Assembly (NCBI GenBank): GCA_964251675.1
Contig: CAXUKS010000005.1
Coordinates: forward strand, 1-64,000
DNA from: JANXMY01 sp964251675
Lineage (GTDB): Bacteria > Armatimonadota > Armatimonadia > Armatimonadales > Capsulimonadaceae
Direction of reading: 5' to 3'
DNA: 64,000 nt
A program made the translations under genes and the position numbers. The notes beneath the pieces were generated by a model that was not told where the DNA came from, ran no database searches, and was given only the letters and a program-made list of their open reading frames with translations. Within the stretch, counting starts at the first letter, position 1, and every line of letters begins with the position of its first letter. Below are positions 41,397-52,367 of the stretch, in pieces.

Positions 41397-42596
41397 ATGC
41401 AAGACAGTAATCAGAAGACGAGCGCCATCACGGCAGAAATCGAGCGAATTGTGGAGCACATTCTACCCCAAGTCGTCCAAACACGTCACCACCTGCATCA
41501 AAACCCCGAACTCAGCGGGCAGGAGCGGCAGACGGGAGAGTATGTCGCCGAGCGCCTGCGGGCGCTGGGGGTGGAAGATATTCAGACCGGGCTGGCCGGG
41601 CACGGCGTCACGGGCATTCTGCGCGGCACAAAAGACGGCCCGATGATGGCCCTGCGGGCGGACATGGACGCCCTGCCAATCACCGAAGACAGCGGCCTGC
41701 CGTATGCGTCCCAGTGCCCCGGCGTCATGCACGCCTGCGGGCACGATGGGCACACGGCTACGCTGCTGGGCACAGCCACCGTGCTGTCCGAGCTGCGGGG
41801 CGAACTGCCCGGTCCGGTCAAGCTGATTTTCCAGCCTGCGGAAGAGACTGTCGGCGGGGCCGAGGCGATGGTGGAGGCGGGCGTTTTAGAGGGCGTCGAA
41901 GCTATCTATGCTCTGCATGGCTGGCCCAATTTAGAGATCGGCCAGATCGGCTGCCGCCCCGGCCCGATGATGGCAAGCGCGGACAGCTTTGATCTGACCA
42001 TCAAAGGCAAAGGCGGTCACGCGGCCTACCCGCACCTGACGGTGGACCCGATTGTGGTAGGAGCGCAGGTCATCAGCGCCTGGCAGACACTGGCCTCCCG
42101 CGAAGTCTCGCCGCTGGACTCGGTGGTCGTCACCGTGACCCAGTTCCACGCCGGGACCGCCTACAATGTCATTCCCGGCACGGCCAAGCTCAGTGGAACC
42201 GTGCGCTGCCTGTCCAATGCCGTCCGCGCTGAGATGCCCGCCAAAATGGAGCGCATCGCGCAAAACATCTGCGCCGCCTTTCGGGCGGACTGCACGCTTG
42301 ACTACGTTCCCGGCCCGCCCGTCGTCGTCAACGACGCCCGCCTGAACGCCGAAGTCGAAGCCGTGGGCCGCGCCGTGCTCGGCCCGAACAAAGTAACGTT
42401 CTTGGAAACCCCCACGATGGGGGCCGAAGACTTCGCCTACTACCTGCTGCACATCCCCGGCGTCATGTTCCGCCTCGGGGTCGGAACCGAAGTCAGCGAC
42501 TTGCATACGCCGACCTACAACTTCAGTGACGGTGCCCTGCCCTACGGCATGGCGCTGTTCTCTCACCTCGCTCTGCGACCCAGGATAAGCCAATGA
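41397..42596 (+). CDS. M20D-family amidohydrolase
   Basis: 399 residues. Two-metal hydrolase signatures: HHLHQNPELSGQE, ALRADMDALPI, MHACGHDGHTATLLG, FQPAEETVGGAEAM, and the lid-domain GKGGHAAYPHLTVDP. Related enzymes remove acyl groups from amino acids (hippurate, N-acetyl-diaminopimelate, indole-acetyl conjugates). Start ATG at 41397. Its stop overlaps the HAD start (ATGA at 42593), so the two are translationally coupled. Confidence 0.95.
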   Translation: MQDSNQKTSAITAEIERIVEHILPQVVQTRHHLHQNPELSGQERQTGEYVAERLRALGVEDIQTGLAGHGVTGILRGTKDGPMMALRADMDALPITEDSGLPYASQCPGVMHACGHDGHTATLLGTATVLSELRGELPGPVKLIFQPAEETVGGAEAMVEAGVLEGVEAIYALHGWPNLEIGQIGCRPGPMMASADSFDLTIKGKGGHAAYPHLTVDPIVVGAQVISAWQTLASREVSPLDSVVVTVTQFHAGTAYNVIPGTAKLSGTVRCLSNAVRAEMPAKMERIAQNICAAFRADCTLDYVPGPPVVVNDARLNAEVEAVGRAVLGPNKVTFLETPTMGAEDFAYYLLHIPGVMFRLGVGTEVSDLHTPTYNFSDGALPYGMALFSHLALRPRISQ

Positions 42597-43285
42597 CCCG
42601 CTTTCACGCTGTCCTGTTCGACCTTGACGACACCTTGTACAGCCGCCGGGCAGCGTTCGCCCGCTGGACCGACGCCTACCTTGCGGACACCCTGCGGCTG
42701 ACCGACCCTACCGAAGCTGCCAAAGCCCGCGCCCTCATTCACTCTCTGGATTTGAACGGCTACGGCTCCAAGCAGGCCATCTTTGAGCGCCTGCACGCCG
42801 ACTACCCCGCCCTGCCCAGCCATCCCGCCCGCTCGCTGGAAACCTTCTTCCTGGAGTTCCTCAGCTATGTCCGCCCGGAACCCGACACCGAGGCACTTTT
42901 GGACGCCCTCGCCCGCGCCAACGTCCCTTTCGGCGTCATCACCAACGGCTCCGCCCGGCAGTGGCGCAAGATGGACGCCCTGGGCCTGCCCCTCCGCACC
43001 GACTGCCTCTTTGTTTCGGAGACCTTCGGCACGAAAAAGCCCAACCCGGCCATCTTCCGCGCCGCCGCGCACCTCGGGGTCGCCCCCACACATATCCTCT
43101 TTGTTGGCGACAACCCCACCGCCGATATTATCGGCGCACAGTCCGTCGGTATGACCGCCGCCTGGCTTCCCTGCGCCCAGCCCTGGCCGGACGAATTGGA
43201 CCGCCGCCCGGATTTTGTGATCGACACGCTGGCCGAAGTGGCAGGTATTTTGGAGATTGAGGCGGTGGAACGGGGTAGAATATGA
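42593..43285 (+). CDS. HAD-family hydrolase
   Basis: 230 residues. Motif I LFDLDDTLYS, motif II ITNGS, motif III Lys in GTKKPNP, motif IV FVGDNPTADI. A helical cap (about 20-100) makes it a C1-type phosphatase. Coupled to the M20 gene. The substrate is unknown. Confidence 0.94.
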   Translation: MTRFHAVLFDLDDTLYSRRAAFARWTDAYLADTLRLTDPTEAAKARALIHSLDLNGYGSKQAIFERLHADYPALPSHPARSLETFFLEFLSYVRPEPDTEALLDALARANVPFGVITNGSARQWRKMDALGLPLRTDCLFVSETFGTKKPNPAIFRAAAHLGVAPTHILFVGDNPTADIIGAQSVGMTAAWLPCAQPWPDELDRRPDFVIDTLAEVAGILEIEAVERGRI

Positions 43286-43294
43286 TTTCACATT

Positions 43295-43443
43295 CCATGC
43301 CATAAATGGCACGGCTGCCCGGAGTGGACGCCGAAAAGTACCGCTTCGCGGCACTTAGAATGAGATCAGACTGACTTTGTCTTAGCCCCGCGAAGCGGTG
43401 CTTTCTGGCCGAAGGCCGATGAGCCGTGCCATTTATGGCATGG
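43295..43443. repeat. REPIN-like element, CCATGCCATAAATGGCAC family
   Basis: Ends CCATGCCATAAATGGCACGG and its complement; the T/A substitution at the palindrome centre (AAA versus TTT) is kept on both sides. The body has GTACCGCTTCGCGG and CCGCGAAGCGG. With 44311 it brackets three small genes. Confidence 0.92.
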
Positions 43444-43463
43444 TTTTATGAAGCGAGCCATTG

Positions 43464-43787
43464 ATGTATCCCGAATACCCGGACTATGAGACATGGCGAG
43501 AAGTTGCATTTTCTCACCAGCAAATACAGGATTTTCTGTCTATTCTAGCTCTGCCTCATTATGAGGCCGAAAAAGTGCTGCCCATCGGCTCAGAGTTACG
43601 AAGATGCTTTGGCATTGGATTTTACTTTTTCTGCCGGGGCATTCGCGACAGTCTCCCTCCCGATTTCGCCGAAGACCTGCTCAATCTGGCAATTCGGGTT
43701 GAGCATTCTTCTCTCGGCTCCATTTGGGACCAGAATGCAGAAAGAGCACGGCAATTACTTGCTGGCTATGAAAATGACACGGAATAA
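43464..43787 (+). CDS. hypothetical protein, four-helix-like
   Basis: 107 residues, soluble. YETWREVAFSHQQIQDFLSI and DLLNLAIRVEHSSLGSIWDQ suggest a helical bundle. The gene precedes a ribbon-helix-helix-like small gene by 2 nt. The pair could be a toxin-antitoxin-type unit, but no toxin family is recognised. Start ATG at 43464. Confidence 0.5.
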   Translation: MYPEYPDYETWREVAFSHQQIQDFLSILALPHYEAEKVLPIGSELRRCFGIGFYFFCRGIRDSLPPDFAEDLLNLAIRVEHSSLGSIWDQNAERARQLLAGYENDTE

Positions 43788-43789
43788 AG

Positions 43790-43993
43790 ATGGCATTCAC
43801 ACTAAACTTAGCCCCGGAGATGGAAACGCAGGTTCGGGAATCAGCCGCACGGGAGGGCATAGAGCCAGAGCAGTATGTGCTAGAGGCCGTCAAAGAGAGC
43901 CTCGAACGGGCCAGACAGGCGAGGGCGGCAGAGGAACAGCGGGAGGCGGAGGCGCTGGAATGGGCCGAAGGGATGCGGTCTTGCTCTGATTGA
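43790..43993 (+). CDS. small ribbon-helix-helix-like protein
   Basis: 67 residues. FTLNLAPEMETQVRESAARE, then GIEPEQYVLEAVKESLERAR, matches the strand-helix-helix layout of CopG/Arc-type DNA-binding antitoxins. The C-terminus is charged. Two nt separate it from the 43464 gene. Confidence 0.6.
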   Translation: MAFTLNLAPEMETQVRESAAREGIEPEQYVLEAVKESLERARQARAAEEQREAEALEWAEGMRSCSD

Positions 43994-44020
43994 TGACGTC
44001 ACCCGCCAGGGAGAACAGCC

Positions 44021-44323
44021 ATGCAGACAACCGCGATGCCGTATCAATGGTTTGCAGACAAGCACTTCACGCACTTACAGCCAGTGCGCGATTTTGGCCG
44101 GTGGCAAGTCTGGTCCGCCGAGCAGGGGCAGACCCCGCTGCTCCTTGTGGTGAATGAAATCGAAGAAGAAGTCGTAAAATGCCAGTACGAGAGCGACGCG
44201 GAGCGTTCGGAAGACATCGCCCTGCTGCGCCTCCTGCCGCCCGGCGGCGAAGCAGGCGCGGGCGTTCTGGCGTTTCCCAAGCCGCCGCGCCCCGCCCTGT
44301 CGGCAAGAAGAACCATGCCATGA
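44021..44323 (+). CDS. hypothetical protein ending inside a repeat element
   Basis: 100 residues. FGRWQVWSAEQGQTPLLLVV and a Pro-rich end. CAGGGAGAAC precedes the ATG. The stop (TGA 44321-44323) is supplied by the CCATGCCATGAATGG end of the repeat at 44311, so the original C-terminus may be altered. No family was recognised. Confidence 0.5.
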   Translation: MQTTAMPYQWFADKHFTHLQPVRDFGRWQVWSAEQGQTPLLLVVNEIEEEVVKCQYESDAERSEDIALLRLLPPGGEAGAGVLAFPKPPRPALSARRTMP

Positions 44324-44453
44324 ATGGCACGGCTACTGAGCGCAGACGCCGGGAAGCCCACGCTTCGCGGGGCTAAAACAAACCTGTTCCGAGTGCCGCG
44401 AAGCGGTACTTCCTGGCCGCAGGCCGACCAGCCGTGCCATTCATGGCATGGTT
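44311..44453. repeat. REPIN-like element, CCATGCCATGAATGGCAC family
   Basis: Ends AACCATGCCATGAATGGCAC and its complement; the body has CACGCTTCGCGGGGCTAAAA and CCGCGAAGCGG. It provides the stop codon of the 44021 gene. Confidence 0.92.
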
Positions 44454-44462
44454 ACTATTGTT

Positions 44463-44519
44463 CCCCAGCCCCGGAGGGGCTTTGTACTCCGTTAGCCCGG
44501 CTTTTCAAAGCCGGGGTCC
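44463..44519. repeat. short double-hairpin repeat before glgP
   Basis: CCCCAGCCCCGGAGGGGC and AGCCCGGCTTTTCAAAGCC form adjacent hairpins in the leader of the phosphorylase gene. It looks like a second, shorter element next to the previous one. Confidence 0.6.
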
Positions 44520-44544
44520 CAGACCGCATTTAGAGAGAAATTTT

Positions 44545-46983
<2,439 letters not shown>

Positions 46984-47000
46984 AACGGGTCCGTCTCATT

Positions 47001-47130
47001 GTGAGGGGTTGAAAACCCCTCGCTAGGTTAAGCACCCTTCGGGTGGAAGAAGTAGCGGCAGGGTCTCCCTGCCCTCTTGCTCTTTCGTCCGCAGGACGCC
47101 TCTCCTAGCGAGGGGTTTTCAACCCCTCGC
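47001..47130. repeat. REPIN-like element, GAGGGGTT/AACCCCTC family
   Basis: Ends GTGAGGGGTTGAAAACCCCT and GCGAGGGGTTTTCAACCCCT, each palindromic. The body has CACCCTTCGGGTG and CGTCCGCAGGACG. It lies between glgP and the BlaI operators. Confidence 0.92.
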
Positions 47131-47149
47131 AATCTGTTCTAAAACCATC

Positions 47150-47208
47150 TGCTAATTTTTAGCAAATCCCTTGACAAATCGCTGTATAAATGCTAAATTA
47201 TTAGCATG
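47150..47208 (+). promoter_or_regulatory. leaderless blaI promoter with two TGCTAA/TTAGCA operators
   Basis: TTGACA (47171-47176), 17 nt, TAAATT (47194-47199), ATG at 47206. Operator 1 is TGCTAATTTTTAGCA (47150-47164). Operator 2 is TGCTAAATTATTAGCA (47191-47206), overlapping the -10 and the start codon. Identical half-sites with centres about 41 bp apart suggest cooperative BlaI binding. Confidence 0.88.
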
Positions 47209-47607
47209 AACAGAAATGGGAACACTCCCCCCGCCCTCAGCCGCCGGGAGCGGCAGATCATGGACATCCTGTATCAGCAGGAACAGGCCACCGCCGCCGA
47301 CGTGCTGGCCGCCCTGCCGGACCCGCCTTCGTACTCCTCCGTCCGCGCCCTGCTCGGCATTTTAGAGACCAAAGGCCATATCACCCACGCCAAAGACGGC
47401 CCGCGCTATGTCTACCGCCCCACCCGCGCCCGGCCCGCCGCCGCCCGGTCGGCAGTCGCGCAGGTCATGCACACATTCTTCGCCGGGTCCGTCGAGCAGA
47501 CCGTCGCCGCCCTGCTATCCGCCACCGACGAGCCGCTGTCTGACGAACAGCACGCCCGCCTCCAAGCCTTAATTGATGATGCTAAAGCCAAAGGAGACGC
47601 CCGATGA
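47206..47607 (+). CDS. BlaI/MecI-family repressor
   Basis: 133 residues. The winged helix is LSRRERQIMDILYQQEQATA with recognition helix PSYSSVRALLGILETKGHI, followed by the C-terminal dimerisation helices. Family members repress operons until cut or released through an M56 metalloprotease receptor. The stop overlaps the next ATG (ATGA at 47604), coupling it to the M56 gene. Two matching operators lie upstream. Confidence 0.95.
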   Translation: MNRNGNTPPALSRRERQIMDILYQQEQATAADVLAALPDPPSYSSVRALLGILETKGHITHAKDGPRYVYRPTRARPAAARSAVAQVMHTFFAGSVEQTVAALLSATDEPLSDEQHARLQALIDDAKAKGDAR

Positions 47608-50067
47608 CTCCCCTGTCCCTGCTCCTGCTTCTGGTCAAAAGCCTGTGCGTCTTCGCGCTGTCTGGCCTGGCTCTACTGGCCCTGCGCCGCGCCTCGGCGG
47701 CGTCGCGGCATCTGGTCTGCCTCTTGACTCTCTGCGCCCTGCTGGCCCTGCCGCTGCTTTGGTGGACCCCATTTTCGCTGCCGGTGTCCATGCGCCTGCC
47801 CGTGCAGATGAGTCAGGCTCACCCCCTGGCTCCGAGTGCCGCAGGAGAAGAACCTAACCCCCCAGCCCCCTTCCCTAAGAAGGAAGGGGGAGTCAGAAGT
47901 TCAGAGAAAGCCTCCGACAATTTTCCTAACCCTTCCTTGCTAGGGAGGGGTGGCGAGGAACGAGCCGGGGTAGGTTTCTCCGGCTCCCCCCATAAGTGGT
48001 TATCGGGGCGGGGGGGCCTCCTTCCTCCTCGCCCTCTGGCTCCTCGGCGTCCTCCTTGCCTCGCTGCGCCCCCTGCTGGGCCTGTGGGGCATCGGAAAGC
48101 TCAACCGTTCCAGCCGCGCCGAAACGTCCCCTGCCGTGCTGACCCTCACCACTGAATGCGCCGCCACGCTCGGCCTCCCTCGCGCCCCCGCCATCCGCCG
48201 GGGCGACGTGCCGGTGCCGATCACCTGGGGCCTGCGCCGCCCGGTGGTGCTGCTCCCGGACGCCGCCGACACCTGGCCCGAAGGCCGCCTGCGGGCGGTG
48301 CTGCTGCATGAGCTGGCCCACATCCGCCGCCGCGACTGGGCCGCGCACCGGCTGGCGGACCTCACCTGCGCCCTCTACTGGTTCCACCCGCTCGTCTGGC
48401 TCACCGCCCGCCGCCTGCGCGATGAAAGCGAGCTGGCCTGCGACGACCTTGTCCTGTCCTGCGGCGTTCCCGCCCCCGACTACGCCCGTCACCTCCTGGA
48501 CATCGCCCGCGCCCTGTCCCCTGCCGCGCCGCCCGCCCCCACCGGCGCCATCGGCATGGCCCGCACCGCCCGCGTCGAAGGAAGGATTACCCAAATGCTG
48601 AACCCCACCCAAAACCGCCGCGCCCTCACGCGCCGCGCTCTTGTCGGCTCTTTGGTCGCCGTTGCCCTCGGTGTCGCGGCATTGGCCGCCCTTCGGCCCG
48701 CCGCGCAGGCCGCTTCCCGACGCCCGCATGGCTTCAACATTCATGCTGTTGCGGTGGCGTTGCCAGTAGTGATGAAGGTTCAGCGAACACTGGGCGTCGG
48801 CGTTGCCGTGTCAGCAGGTCCCAGCCCAACACTCAATGCCGCCCGGCTGCTGGCCGGGGTCAATGCCTGGCAGAAATCAGGGCAGTGGTGGTCGGGTGGC
48901 GCTTTGCCTCAGCCCACTCTTGCTGTGCAAAAACCCCTGTTCTCTGCGATCAAGCGCCCCCTTCGCAAAAAGCCTGCCCCCAAGTGGCCCGTGCCCAAGC
49001 AGACGGCCACCCCGCCGCCGCCCAAAGCCGACGCCGAGGTGCCTGCGGTCTGGGCCGTGCCCGCCGGGTTTGCGACGATGAGCTTTGTAGACGAGGGCCA
49101 TTCACTGACGCCTGAAGCGGCGGCGGCGCAGGAGAAAGTTCTCGCCGCGCACCCCGATGACCCTGCGGCGCACGGACGACTACTGGGCTATTACAGCGCG
49201 ACACGCTTTGACGTGCCCTGGCTTCACTCCGCCGCTTACGCGCAGCAGATATTCTGGTTTATCAGAAATGACCCCGAAGAGCCATTCTTCTGGGGAGAGC
49301 CGAACGTGCTGCTTCTTAGGCGCGACAACCCCGCAGGCTTTGAGCAGGGAAAAACCCTCTGGCTGAAGCAGATCGCGGCCCACCCAAGCCGCACGGCGAT
49401 TTTAAGCAATGCCGCCAAATACTGCCTGCAATCTGACGACGAAACAGCGGAGCGCCTGCTGCGGCGGGCGGAGACGCTGGAGCCAAACAACCCCGACTGG
49501 CCACAGCAACTGGGGCAGCTTTATGAGCTGCAATCGACAATGCACTCCAGCGTACGGCCAGAGCCTGCCCGGAAGGCTCTGGCCGAATACGAGGCCGCGT
49601 TCAACCTCAGCACGAGCGACATCACCAAAGACTTCCTGCTGACCAATCTGGCGACGACGGCCTACAACGCTGGGGAGTACGACAAGGCGCGGCGCTACGC
49701 CAGCAAGCTGCTTGCTTTGGCGCAGCAACTCGCCCAGTCCGGCGAACCCGATTACTTCAAGCGGGGGGACAAGGCAACCTACACCGCCAATCTGGTTGTG
49801 GGCCGTTTGGCGTTGCGGGACGGCCGCCCCGCCGAGGCCGAGGCGTGTCTGCTGACGATGGGCCGTCTGTTCAGTTCTTCCATCAAAAGCGCGTTTGGCC
49901 CGAATATGAGCCTTGCCAGAGACCTGCTTCTGGCGGGCCGCCGGGACGCGGCGCTGGGCTACCTGGACGAATGCGGCAAAGTCTGGAACGACCCCGCCCT
50001 CGCCGAGTGGCGCTCCGCCATCCAGCAGGGCAAGACGCCGGACTTCGGGGCCAACCTGGATTATTGA
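47604..50067 (+). pseudogene. BlaR1-like M56 metallopeptidase sensor, split by frameshift at an inserted repeat
   Basis: Two parts. 47604-about 47845 encodes the first TM helices (LLLLLVKSLCVFALSGLALL). Between 47844 and 48016 the frame changes by one base and a REPIN-like element lies there. From about 48016 the other frame gives a TM helix (SFLLALWLLGVLLASL) and the M56 domain: HELAHIRRRDWAAH and ESELACDDLVL. Then follow MARTARVEGRITQML, a TM helix, and a long external TPR-like region to 50067. The 3' part can be read from an internal ATG at 48136 but would lack TM helices. Either the gene is inactive, the product is two pieces, or the run of seven G (48010-48016) hides a sequence error. 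Confidence 0.8.
47844..47981. repeat. REPIN-like element inside the M56 gene
   Basis: Outer arms GGAGAAGAACCTA and TAGGTTTCTCC. The left half resembles 5251 (CCTTCCCTAAGAAGGAAGG). The right half shares GAGGAACGAGC with the kinase element at 1260. A net length of 3n+1 would explain the frame change. Confidence 0.75.
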
Positions 50068-50100
50068 TTGCCGCGCCTCACGACAAGGAAAATCCGCTCA

Positions 50101-51143
50101 TGCTTCGCAAACACGTCGCGCACAATCTCGTCCTCTGGGCCGCCCTGCCGATGGCACGCACGGCGCAGGTAGAAGGAAGAATTACCATGATTCTCAAACC
50201 CGTTCAGAACCGACGCGCCCTTACTCGCCGTGCCGTGCTGTTTGCCCTTGTGCCCGCAACCGTCGCTGTTGCAATAGTCGCCGCGCTCCGGCCTGCCGCA
50301 CAGGCCGCGCCCACCCTGCCGCTTTCCTCAACATCTCCGGCACAGGCTGCTCCGGTGTCTGCCTTAGCGCCAAACGCTCGAAACTCTGCCCCGGTCATGG
50401 TGCAGATTGCGGGCGTAGGAGACCCGCAGAAGCATGAGTGGTGGAACAAAGCAGGAGCGCTTCTGCCAAAGCCGGTCTTTGACTTTGCCACTGCTGAAAA
50501 CTCCGGCAGCAGTCAATCTGGGTCTCCCTCACAGCCAAACCTCCGCAGATTATTTTTTGCACTCCGCTTGCCGCCGACAGCGCAGGATGTCAAGACCATC
50601 TGGCAGGTGAGCAATAGTACATTCTCTTCCTCTACTTCGCAGTCCAGTTCTGTCGGGAAAATGGAAGCGCAAAATTACGCAGGAACAAACGGGACGCGAG
50701 TTGTTTCAGCGGACTTTCCAGCAGCCAGTCGTCGAACTGATCTCCGCATAGGGATTGCTTCCGGTCCATGGGAAACGACGGCGGGTTTGAACCGTAATGT
50801 ATCCGCGTTGGAACAGTTCGGAACCAGTACCACTTCCACTGGCAGTGCAGTGTATATGATGGCTAGACCGGTGCAGACCACCAAAGGCTTTGTCTGCATT
50901 GTTTCAGTCGGACGTAAATCCAGTGCTGCTCACCGAGACATTCGCATTGTTGCCCTGAGTGATCAAGGACAGATTGGAAGTACTTCCATAAGCGACGGTA
51001 GTACTGATAGCGTTGCACCTATGGATCAAATTACCGCCGAGTTCAGCCTGCCGCTGTCTCAAGTTAAGTCAATTCTGGTGCAGACCCGCCCGTTCCGCTA
51101 TTCGGAGTTCAAGAACATCGCCCTGCATCCGTCCCAGCACTGA
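50101..51143 (+). CDS. satellite sensor-like protein with the post-M56 linker-TM module (paralogue 1)
   Basis: 346 residues. It starts with LVLWAALPMARTAQVEGRIT, then MILKPVQNRRALTRRA and a TM helix ending AALRPAAQA. This copies the end of the M56 protein (MARTARVEGRITQML, then NRRALTRRALVGSLV) without any peptidase domain. The rest is an external Ser/Thr-rich domain with the IAGVGDPQKHEWWNKAGALL motif. AAGGAAAA precedes the ATG at 50101. It probably sits in the membrane next to the M56 receptor; role unknown. Confidence 0.7.
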
Positions 51144-51152
51144 GGCCACCCT

Positions 51153-52100
51153 ATGACACGCCACAAACTCAATTCTCGAATTCTCGCTCTCTGGGCCACC
51201 CTGCCGATGGCACGAACAGCGCAGGTAGAAAGCAGGCTCCACAGGATACTCAAGCCTAACGCCAACCGACGGACGCTGACGCGCCGTGCCGCCTTCATCT
51301 CACTTGTCGCCGCCGCGCTCGGCGTCGAGGCGCTGGCCGCCCTTCGGCCTGCCGCGCAGGCACAAAATGACGCGGCGGCCTCACCGACTGCATGGAAACA
51401 AACGCTACCGAGCGGGGCGACGGTGGAAGTGCTGGGCGTTTCGGACCCCCACCTGTCCCCTGCCGTCTGGTGGAAGCCGGAAGGGTCGCCGCTTGCCCCG
51501 CCGTTTGATCCGACGGAAGCCGTCACCAGCACTGTGAAGCAGCAGCGGATATTTGCCGTGCGTGTCATGCCGCCTCCCGGCTCAACAGGAAAGGTGGGCA
51601 TTGACTACAACGCTGACGGGGTTGCCATTGTTGGTTCGGGTAATGGGATGCTGATGTCACACGGCCAGCGCCTGCCAGAAACGTATGTCGTCCTTGCTGG
51701 GACCAACGAAGGCGCAGTTCCAGCAAGGGCAGACCTCCGCTGCGGAGTGTCAGCAGGCGCGTGGGAGACGCAGGCAATACAGGAAGAAGACGGAGGCCGA
51801 GACAGAGCGAGCAGCACCGGAACAGTCCTGATTTCACGCCTCAGTGAGATCAAGGGCAGCGCCGCGATCACTGTCACCGATAGTCTGCCCGAAGTTGAGC
51901 GCCGCGTGGTGGCCGTGGATACACTGGGCAAAGTGTATCCCGCCGACTCTCACGGCGAAATGGGCGGCGGCATCATGCACCAGCAAACCAACGTTTTTGA
52001 CGGCTTGGCGGTGAACAATGTCAAGGAAGTTTGGTTCCAGGCACGGCCCTACGAGTGGGTGGAGTTCAAGGGGATTGCGCTGATGTCGGACAAGAAATAA
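51153..52100 (+). CDS. satellite sensor-like protein with the post-M56 linker-TM module (paralogue 2)
   Basis: 315 residues. Starts with ILALWATLPMARTAQVESRL, then RILKPNANRRTLTRRAAFIS and a TM ending ALRPAAQA. The external domain shares VLGVSDPHLSPAVWWKPEGS and the end KEVWFQARPYEWVEFKGIAL with paralogue 1 (VQTRPFRYSEFKNIALHP). Nine nt after the previous stop, so one operon. Confidence 0.7.
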   Translation: MTRHKLNSRILALWATLPMARTAQVESRLHRILKPNANRRTLTRRAAFISLVAAALGVEALAALRPAAQAQNDAAASPTAWKQTLPSGATVEVLGVSDPHLSPAVWWKPEGSPLAPPFDPTEAVTSTVKQQRIFAVRVMPPPGSTGKVGIDYNADGVAIVGSGNGMLMSHGQRLPETYVVLAGTNEGAVPARADLRCGVSAGAWETQAIQEEDGGRDRASSTGTVLISRLSEIKGSAAITVTDSLPEVERRVVAVDTLGKVYPADSHGEMGGGIMHQQTNVFDGLAVNNVKEVWFQARPYEWVEFKGIALMSDKK

Positions 52101-52106
52101 CGGTTG

Positions 52107-52367
52107 TCAGTTCGCCGGAACAAGCAGGACGTTTAAGTGTTCCTGCTGCCGAAACTGCTCTTCAATGTCAATGAGCAGGTCGTAGTATTGGTAGGCCGCA
52201 GGCTCGCCCGCTTTGAGCAGGATGGGGACATAGTACCAGTTGTCGTCGCGGCGCACCCCTTCGGGCACAGGCTCCAGAAGAATGCCAGGAATGGGGTGAT
52301 GGGTCAGGTAGTCGCGCAGGCGAGTGAGGACCTCCGCTTCGCTGAGTAGTGTTTGAGGGGCAATCAT
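52107..52367 (-). CDS. small protein paired with a HEPN protein
   Basis: 86 residues. EAEVLTRLRDYLTHHPIPGI and NWYYVPILLKAGEPAAYQYY. Start overlaps the HEPN stop (ATGA at 52364-52367), as in toxin-antitoxin pairs. No nucleotidyltransferase GSxxxG motif is seen, so it is not a classical MNT antitoxin. Confidence 0.65.
   Translation of the reverse strand: MIAPQTLLSEAEVLTRLRDYLTHHPIPGILLEPVPEGVRRDDNWYYVPILLKAGEPAAYQYYDLLIDIEEQFRQQEHLNVLLVPAN

Noticed and set aside
48010..48016. Programmed frameshift on the run of seven G
   Set aside because: No stimulatory structure typical of such sites was evident, and an inserted repeat just upstream explains the frame change. A sequence error stays possible.
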